From contig SFNC01000025.1 of NCBI GenBank assembly GCA_004554255.1, forward strand, positions 1 through 20,868: a stretch of DNA of 20,868 nt. The letters are read 5' to 3'. Shown one piece after another: positions 16,706 to 20,868 of this stretch. The translations under genes were made by a program, and so were the position numbers. The stretch's first letter is position 1; every line of letters starts with the position of its first letter. The notes under the pieces were generated by a model. It did no database searches. It saw nothing but the letters and a program-made list of their open reading frames with translations, and was not told the origin of the DNA. This DNA is from Bacteroidales bacterium (lineage in GTDB: Bacteria > Bacteroidota > Bacteroidia > Bacteroidales > Muribaculaceae).

Positions 16706-17308
16706 TTAAAAATCGCCAAGCCCCTGCCTAATGACCTGCGGGTCTGACGGGTCGGTAAGATCAACAACCGTAGAGGGCACAGTACCGCCATCTCCACCAT
16801 CCACAACAATGGAAACATCTGAGCCATAGCACATTGCCAGTGACTCGGCATTCGTAGAGTCCCATTCCTCGCCAACCTCAACAGACGTTGTGAGGATAGG
16901 GTTGCCGAGCTCCTCGGCGAGCGCCACGGCGATGTCATTATCGGGGATACGGAGGCCGACAGTCTTGCGCCCCTTGAAAACCTTCGGCAGTTTTGTAGAT
17001 GCCGGCAGCACAAACGTGTAAGGCCCTGGCAGATACTCCTTTACGATGCGGTATGCAGCATTGTCTATGCGCACATATTCGGATGCCTGACTCAGCCCCG
17101 AGCACACCACAGACAGCTGATTCTTGTCCGGGTTTATGCCTTTCAGGCGGCACAGACTCTCAATGGCGCGCTGGTTAAGTGCGTCACAGCCAAGCGCATA
17201 GACGGTGTCTGTGGGGAAGCAGATGATTGCTCCGGCCCTCAACCGCTCTACGGCCTCGGCGATGTGGCGGGCGTTAACCGACCCGGGGTAGATGGTAAGT
17301 ATTTTCAT
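16706..17308 (-). CDS. Sua5/YciO/YrdC family protein, YciO type (threonylcarbamoyl-AMP synthase-like)
   Basis: A 200-residue single-domain YrdC-fold protein. FPTDTVYALGCD (31-42) is the family signature, followed by EYLPGPYTFVLP (91-102) and KTVGLRIPDN (115-124). Family members use threonine, bicarbonate and ATP to make threonylcarbamoyl-AMP for the t6A base of tRNA. This one looks closer to E. coli YciO than to TsaC: KGI (56-58) replaces the usual K-x-R, and TTSVEVGEEW (140-149) replaces the SANxSG nucleotide site. YciO proteins have weak or unclear activity in this reaction, so a canonical TsaC may be elsewhere in the genome. ATG 17308 shares one base with the TAA of the B3/4 gene (TAATG). 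Confidence 0.8.
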   Translation of the reverse strand: MKILTIYPGSVNARHIAEAVERLRAGAIICFPTDTVYALGCDALNQRAIESLCRLKGINPDKNQLSVVCSGLSQASEYVRIDNAAYRIVKEYLPGPYTFVLPASTKLPKVFKGRKTVGLRIPDNDIAVALAEELGNPILTTSVEVGEEWDSTNAESLAMCYGSDVSIVVDGGDGGTVPSTVVDLTDPSDPQVIRQGLGDF

Positions 17309-17967
17309 TATATCAAGGTAGTTACAATATTTTCTGCATCGGCATACGTCCTGAGCAGTTCCTCAGCGCGAGCGACGACAACATCTGCGGCGTTCTCCAT
17401 TCCGTACATATTTATAATCATGAGCAGATGCACGGAATCCTCCGAGAGCTTGGTCCGGTCGTTGTCCGACGTGGGCGTTCCGATGCCGCCTAAACTGTCG
17501 CGCCAGACGGGCATTCCGGCGATGTTCAGCTGTCCGCGCCCGATAGCCTCGTACGGCTCCCCCTCGTCGCCAACGCCTAAAGTGAGGGTAGTCCCGACGA
17601 TTTTGTCGGCGTCAAAGCCCCCGATGGAATGGCCGGTTTCTACAGACAGTACATTTATCAGGTCTATCACCGACAGCGTGCGGTACAGCTCCAGGCCCTT
17701 CACCATCCTGCGCATCAGCGCCTCCGAGCTTGGGCGGTAGCGGTTAGGCTCCTTTCCGCAAGCCTTGTACGCGCGGCGGGTGGCGGCTATTGCCTCGCGC
17801 TTGTTCACCTGCTCCATGGCATAATTGGCGCGCACATCGTCGGCAACGCGGTGCAAATGGGCCCACAGCGCATCGTCCGTGGGACGGTTCACGACATCCG
17901 CCGTCACCACAATCGCCCGATAGGCGGGTGCGGCGGCCCGTATTCTATCGCTGATTACAAACTCCAT
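17308..17967 (-). CDS. Solo B3/B4 tRNA-binding-domain protein
   Basis: A 219-residue protein resembling the B3/4 domain of the phenylalanyl-tRNA synthetase beta chain, the site that edits Tyr-tRNA(Phe), here as a free-standing protein. The block KACGKEPNRYRPSSEALMRR (67-86) followed by SVIDLINVLSVETG is diagnostic of solo B3/4 proteins, as is GRGQLNIAGMPVWRDSLGGI, which contributes to the substrate pocket. Such proteins are thought to trim mischarged tRNA or bind free amino acids; the role is not proven. The frame is open upstream to 18360, inside the GlmU-like gene; ATG 17967 is chosen because it lies two bases after that gene's TGA and starts the conserved fold. Confidence 0.85.
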   Translation of the reverse strand: MEFVISDRIRAAAPAYRAIVVTADVVNRPTDDALWAHLHRVADDVRANYAMEQVNKREAIAATRRAYKACGKEPNRYRPSSEALMRRMVKGLELYRTLSVIDLINVLSVETGHSIGGFDADKIVGTTLTLGVGDEGEPYEAIGRGQLNIAGMPVWRDSLGGIGTPTSDNDRTKLSEDSVHLLMIINMYGMENAADVVVARAEELLRTYADAENIVTTLI

Positions 17968-17969
17968 AA

Positions 17970-19121
17970 TCAGCGGTATTGCTCCGCCTGCTCGCGGATG
18001 TTTGTCAGAATGTCTATGTCGTCCTGCGTGAGTTCTATGCCGCGTCGGGCCATGACGGTCTTTGCCGTCTGGAAGAATTTGGGCATTGGAATCTCGCTGA
18101 AACCTGCCGTAGAGCCCTCCAGGAACGATGCCAAAAACGGCCTGGGGAAGCCGGCACCGTGAATATTCACACCCACGCCGAGGACAGTTGCGGTATTCAG
18201 CATGGTGTTGATTCCGGCCTTGGTATGGTCGCCCATAATTACGCCGCAGAACTGCAAGCCCGTGCGCACAAAACGGTGCGCCGGATAGTTCCACAGCTTG
18301 ATTTCCGAGTAGTCGTTCTTGAGATTCGAGGCCACAAAACCGGCGCCCATATTGCACCATTCGCCCACTACGGCATTACCCAGGAAACCGTCATGAGCCT
18401 TGTTTGAATAGCCGAGCAGCACAGCGTTGTTGACCTCTCCGCCCACCTTGCACCCCGGTCCGAGGGTGGTGGCACCGTAAATCTTGGCGCCCATCTTCAC
18501 TATTGATTTGGGGCCCACGTAAATGGGTCCCCGCAGGCATGCGCCCTCCATCACCTCGGCGTCGCGGTCTATGTACACCGGGCCTTTGTTTACGTTGATG
18601 ATGCATCCCTCCACCGGCGCCGCGTCGGCGTGTATGAACAGGTTTGCAGGGTCGCCGATGATAGTCACCGTCGGCGAGGGCTTGCGCCCCTTGCCGGCGG
18701 GGGCAATACGGGCGAAATCGGCGCGCAATACAGCGTCGTTCATCTGGAAAATATCCCACAGATGATTGATTAACAGCACATTGCCCTGATATTCCTTGCG
18801 GATGCCCTCTGTGCCGCGCACGGCGATGAGGACATCGTCCCGGTACAGCGCCTCGCCGCCTTTCAGAGCGGCAACCGCCAATGCCAGCGGAGCGTCGGCC
18901 ACCACATTCGCGGCGATGCGCAAAGTGTCCGCCGCCGCGCGCAACGGGAATTTCTTACTGAGGTAATCCTCTGTCTCCCAGGAATATTCGCCCGGGATAA
19001 AAGCCTGCCAGCGCTCGCGCATGGTGCACATGCCGATTCTGATTTCGGCCACCGGCCTGGTATATGTCACAGGCAGCAGATTATCGCGTGCCTCCTTCGG
19101 GTCAAAAAGTATGATATTCAT
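17970..19121 (-). CDS. Alternative GlmU-like sugar-1-phosphate nucleotidyltransferase/acetyltransferase
   Basis: The 383-residue protein matches the Bacteroidetes 'alternative GlmU' family (TIGR03991-type), which is believed to make UDP-GlcNAc. The N-terminus MNIILFDPKE and LPVTYTRPVAEIRIG (16-30) are typical; the classical LxGGxGTRL loop is absent, as usual for the family. Residues about 195-330 form a left-handed beta-helix (VYIDRDAEVMEGACLRGP, VGPKSIVKMGAKIYG, GVIMGDHTKAGINTML), the acetyltransferase part. The start is ATG 19121; upstream in-frame ATGs exist at 19130 and 19148 but lack family support. First gene of the minus operon, with a leader of about 95 nt behind a good promoter that overlaps a near-palindrome. 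Confidence 0.85.
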   Translation of the reverse strand: MNIILFDPKEARDNLLPVTYTRPVAEIRIGMCTMRERWQAFIPGEYSWETEDYLSKKFPLRAAADTLRIAANVVADAPLALAVAALKGGEALYRDDVLIAVRGTEGIRKEYQGNVLLINHLWDIFQMNDAVLRADFARIAPAGKGRKPSPTVTIIGDPANLFIHADAAPVEGCIINVNKGPVYIDRDAEVMEGACLRGPIYVGPKSIVKMGAKIYGATTLGPGCKVGGEVNNAVLLGYSNKAHDGFLGNAVVGEWCNMGAGFVASNLKNDYSEIKLWNYPAHRFVRTGLQFCGVIMGDHTKAGINTMLNTATVLGVGVNIHGAGFPRPFLASFLEGSTAGFSEIPMPKFFQTAKTVMARRGIELTQDDIDILTNIREQAEQYR

Positions 19122-19194
19122 CGCATTGTTCATTAATTTGCACAACATCTGATTCCCGGCACAGAATTTATCTGTCGTAGAATTTCACGTTATT

Positions 19195-19223
19195 GCAACG
19201 GCTGTTACTGTAACCGCTGTTGC
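19195..19223. promoter_or_regulatory. Near-palindrome at the start site of the GlmU-like operon
   Basis: GCAACGGCTGTTAC (19195-19208) and GTAACCGCTGTTGC (19210-19223) are inverted copies with two mismatches around a single central base. On the minus strand it runs from the end of the -7 box into the first ~20 nt of the transcript. It could be a repressor operator or a 5' stem-loop. Confidence 0.5.
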
Positions 19224-19253
19224 AAAGATAGTTATTTTGTTTGTATTGTGCAA
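19223..19253 (-). promoter_or_regulatory. Promoter of the GlmU-like operon
   Basis: Minus strand TTG (19253-19251), 20 nt, TATCTTTG (19230-19223) followed by CAAC: a full consensus pair. Start expected near 19216. Confidence 0.75.
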
Positions 19254-19296
19254 CAAAGAGCGTGGGTGGAGTGTTATCAAAACAACGATAAAGACA

Positions 19297-19401
19297 ATGA
19301 AAACGCAAGCGCCTTATACTGTGGTATCCATCGCCATCAGCTTCGGCGTTTTCAGGATTTTCCAGCCCTCCGACCCGTATCTTGTGGCCCGTCATGCCTG
19401 A
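19297..19401 (+). CDS. Possible small membrane-type ORF (34 residues)
   Basis: Plus-strand ATG frame opening MKTQAPYTVVSIAISFGV and ending FQPSDPYLVARHA before TGA. It has a hydrophobic core (YTVVSIAISFGVFRIF) and lies upstream of, and divergent from, the GlmU-like operon. I see no good plus-strand promoter or family. Its 3' end stops 10 bases before the rfbC stop codon. It may be a real small protein, a remnant, or chance. Confidence 0.25.
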   Translation: MKTQAPYTVVSIAISFGVFRIFQPSDPYLVARHA

Positions 19402-19411
19402 CGTGGCACCG

Positions 19412-19960
19412 TCAGGGAAACAGTTCGGCTTCTTTCAGCGATACTCCGCGCAAGTCCTTGTCGGACAGCAGCATATCCTCAGAGGAGATGGGCCACACAA
19501 TTCCCAGGTCGGGGTCGTCAAAGCGAATTGACGCCTCGTCGGCGGGGCTGTATACATTGTCCACCTTGTACTGGAACTGCGCCGTATCGGAGAGCACCAG
19601 GAACCCGTGGGCAAATCCACGCGGGATAAACAGCTGCCGGCCGTTTTCGGCACTGAGTTCCACTGCCACATGGCGCAGGAATGTCGGCGACGAGCGCCGC
19701 AGGTCCACGGCCACATCCAGCACCGCGCCGCGGCTCACGCGCACCAGCTTTGCCTGCGATGCCGCGCCTTTCTGATAGTGCAGGCCGCGCAGCACGCCGC
19801 GGGCCGACACCGACTCGTTATCCTGGACAAAATCGACCGCGCCGATGTGCTCCCTGAACAGGTCGGCGCGGTAACTTTCCATGAAGTACCCGCGATGGTC
19901 GCCAAAACGGCGTGGCTCTATTATCCACACGCCATCGACATCGGTCTTCAAAAATCTCAT
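19412..19960 (-). CDS. rfbC: dTDP-4-dehydrorhamnose 3,5-epimerase
   Basis: A 182-residue RmlC/RfbC-family cupin, the usual family length. It converts dTDP-4-keto-6-deoxyglucose to dTDP-4-keto-L-rhamnose for L-rhamnose in surface polysaccharides. Visible family blocks are RRFGDHRGYFMESY, FVQDNESVSARGVLRGLHYQ (44-63, with catalytic-type His61), KLVRVSRGAVLDVAVDLRR (71-89), LFIPRGFAHGFLVLSD (110-125), YKVDNVYSPADE (131-142, a tyrosine from here should act as acid) and LSDKD (165-169). The rfbA, rfbB and rfbD partners are not in the window. It starts 12 nt after the pRiA4b ORF-3-like gene and probably shares its promoter. A small hairpin (CCTGACG/CGTCAGG, 19397-19416) covers its stop codon. Confidence 0.92.
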   Translation of the reverse strand: MRFLKTDVDGVWIIEPRRFGDHRGYFMESYRADLFREHIGAVDFVQDNESVSARGVLRGLHYQKGAASQAKLVRVSRGAVLDVAVDLRRSSPTFLRHVAVELSAENGRQLFIPRGFAHGFLVLSDTAQFQYKVDNVYSPADEASIRFDDPDLGIVWPISSEDMLLSDKDLRGVSLKEAELFP

Positions 19961-19972
19961 GTCTGCGGCAAT

Positions 19973-20533
19973 TTAATCGTCGAAAGTGAGTTCCGAGAAA
20001 CCGTCCTCGTCGAATTCGTCGGGGTTGTAGCCCTCCTCGTCCAGCAAGGGATCGTCGAAGTCGTCCAGCGTTGTCTGCTTGGCAACAGTCTTCTTGTCGC
20101 CGCCCTTGTCGAAGATGCTCTCCGGCTCAATAAACTGCTTGGGTGCCTGTCCCAGCGAGAGAGTGCACAGCGGGTCGCGCAGGTCGCGGCCGGTTATCAT
20201 CTCGCGCATCTCCAGGAAGAACGAGCGGTCGTTAAGATAATCGTAGGTAAACATCAGACGCTGGCCCTCGTCGTCGATATAATCCGAAAGCACACATTCG
20301 TCCATGATGTAAGCGTCCACATCGCTGTCGGTGCCCATGTCCTCGACGGTGATTTCCTTCTCTTTCTCCCAGCCTTTGTCGCACAGGAAAAATGAGCACA
20401 TCTCATTCTTGTCGTAGCCCACAGACTCGCAGATGGCGTCCTTAAGGTCGTAGAAGGTCGCTTCTGAGCTGATCTGAATCTCGCGTTTGAAATTTTCGAT
20501 TTCGTCGGATACTAATCTGAAGTTGAATACCAT
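19973..20533 (-). CDS. pRiA4b ORF-3-like (IS1096 passenger TnpR-type) acidic protein
   Basis: A 186-residue protein resembling the pRiA4b ORF-3-like domain (PF07929-type), which is common as a chromosomal gene in Bacteroidales despite its plasmid- and IS-derived names. The N-terminal part (VFNFRLVSDEIENFKREIQI, ATFYDLKDAICESVGYD, CSFFLCDKGWEKEKEI, FTYDYLNDRSFFLEM) fits the family's beta-grasp-like pattern. The tail from about 145 is strongly acidic and low in complexity (TLDDFDDPLLDEEGYNPDEF). No transposase or repeat lies nearby, so the IS label should not be taken literally. Function unknown. It is the first gene before rfbC. Confidence 0.75.
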   Translation of the reverse strand: MVFNFRLVSDEIENFKREIQISSEATFYDLKDAICESVGYDKNEMCSFFLCDKGWEKEKEITVEDMGTDSDVDAYIMDECVLSDYIDDEGQRLMFTYDYLNDRSFFLEMREMITGRDLRDPLCTLSLGQAPKQFIEPESIFDKGGDKKTVAKQTTLDDFDDPLLDEEGYNPDEFDEDGFSELTFDD

Positions 20534-20604
20534 AATCTTTATATAATATATGTGTATGACGGACTTTGCGCGCCGCCTTACGCATTGTTCGGGTTTTGTT
20601 GGCG

Positions 20605-20636
20605 CAAAGATAGCAGTAATTACTTTATTTTTCCAA
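20605..20636 (-). promoter_or_regulatory. Promoter of the pRiA4b ORF-3-like/rfbC unit
   Basis: Minus strand TTG (20636-20634), 21 nt, TATCTTTG (20612-20605) followed by CGCC: a full consensus pair. Start near 20598, leader about 65 nt. Confidence 0.75.
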
Positions 20637-20868
20637 CTATCTTCGCAATTTTTTTCACTTGCATAAATAATTTTTTTTCATATAGGCGGACAAGGGCACA
20701 CCGTTTATGCTATTCCATACGTCAAAATGAAAAAAAGACCATTTAATGTATTTTTTTTGAAAAAATAATATTAGTAGATGACAAAATTTAAATTTATGCT
20801 GTTAAACATTTAATTTTCAAGTGATTAAATTTGCAAAAGTCCCTGAAATTTAGTAATTTAAAGGAAAA
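20637..20868. other. AT-rich right-end intergenic region
   Basis: No gene supported. On the plus strand TAAATTTG followed by CAAAAG (20826-20833) matches a Bacteroidetes -7 element and may be the promoter of a gene beyond the window; a TTG at the right distance is lacking. Confidence 0.35.

Noticed and set aside
19168..19395. 75-codon minus-strand frame between rfbC and the GlmU-like gene
   Set aside because: Runs through the GlmU-like operon promoter and palindrome; Asn/Cys/Tyr-rich end looks like non-coding DNA.
19973..20533. Mobile element at the 'IS1096 passenger' type gene
   Set aside because: No transposase, terminal inverted repeats or target duplications nearby; the family is common as a stable chromosomal gene in this group.
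20552..20746. 64-codon plus-strand frame
   Set aside because: Lies across the minus-strand promoter of the pRiA4b ORF-3-like gene; no protein features.

Overview
The window looks like chromosomal DNA of a Bacteroidales gut-type bacterium, probably Muribaculaceae or a close relative; this is inferred from several signs. Promoters fit the Bacteroidetes consensus (TTG, 18-21 bp, TAnnTTTG) in front of several genes. The families are typical of the group: glycine-lipid acyltransferases, the 'alternative' GlmU-like protein, a DUF6377-type TPR/HTH regulator, and large multidomain secreted proteins, one ending in a NLQGxRV...PGVYI tail. I see no tRNA, rRNA, CRISPR array, insertion sequence or phage gene.

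Layout. (1) 1-3921, minus: the N-terminal 1307 residues of a very large exported protein cut by the left edge, with a signal peptide, PD40-like propeller, C39-like cysteine peptidase domain and two Ig-plus-propeller units. A long AT-rich leader lies upstream (3922-4212). (2) 4339-6199, minus: a glsA-glsB pair for glycine lipid synthesis, closed by a clear intrinsic terminator. (3) 6370-10068, plus: a compact operon of four translationally coupled genes (polytopic membrane protein, GT2 glycosyltransferase, degraded SDR/epimerase-like protein, DUF115/GT42-like protein), probably making or modifying a surface glycan. (4) 10345-11916, minus: a membrane-anchored TPR/HTH regulator, divergent from (5) 12291-15752, plus: an exported GHL10-family glycoside-hydrolase-like protein with FN3-like repeats, a propeller-like region and a C-terminal sorting-like tail. 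(6) 15824-19121, minus: an operon of alternative GlmU-like protein, solo B3/4-domain protein, YciO-type Sua5/YrdC protein and a FemAB/GNAT-like acyltransferase, with a near-palindrome at the predicted transcription start. (7) 19412-20533, minus: a pRiA4b ORF-3-like acidic protein followed by a solitary rfbC. The right edge carries a plus-strand -7-like element that may drive a gene outside the window.

The common theme is envelope and surface biology: membrane amino-lipids, glycan assembly, nucleotide-sugar supply (GlmU-like, RfbC) and secreted hydrolases. The B3/4 and YciO-like genes add a link to translation fidelity or nucleotide metabolism. No single locus is unmistakably a new system. The best leads are the C39-propeller giant, the four-gene glycan operon with its eroded SDR, and the GlmU/B3-4/YciO/GNAT operon with its start-site palindrome.
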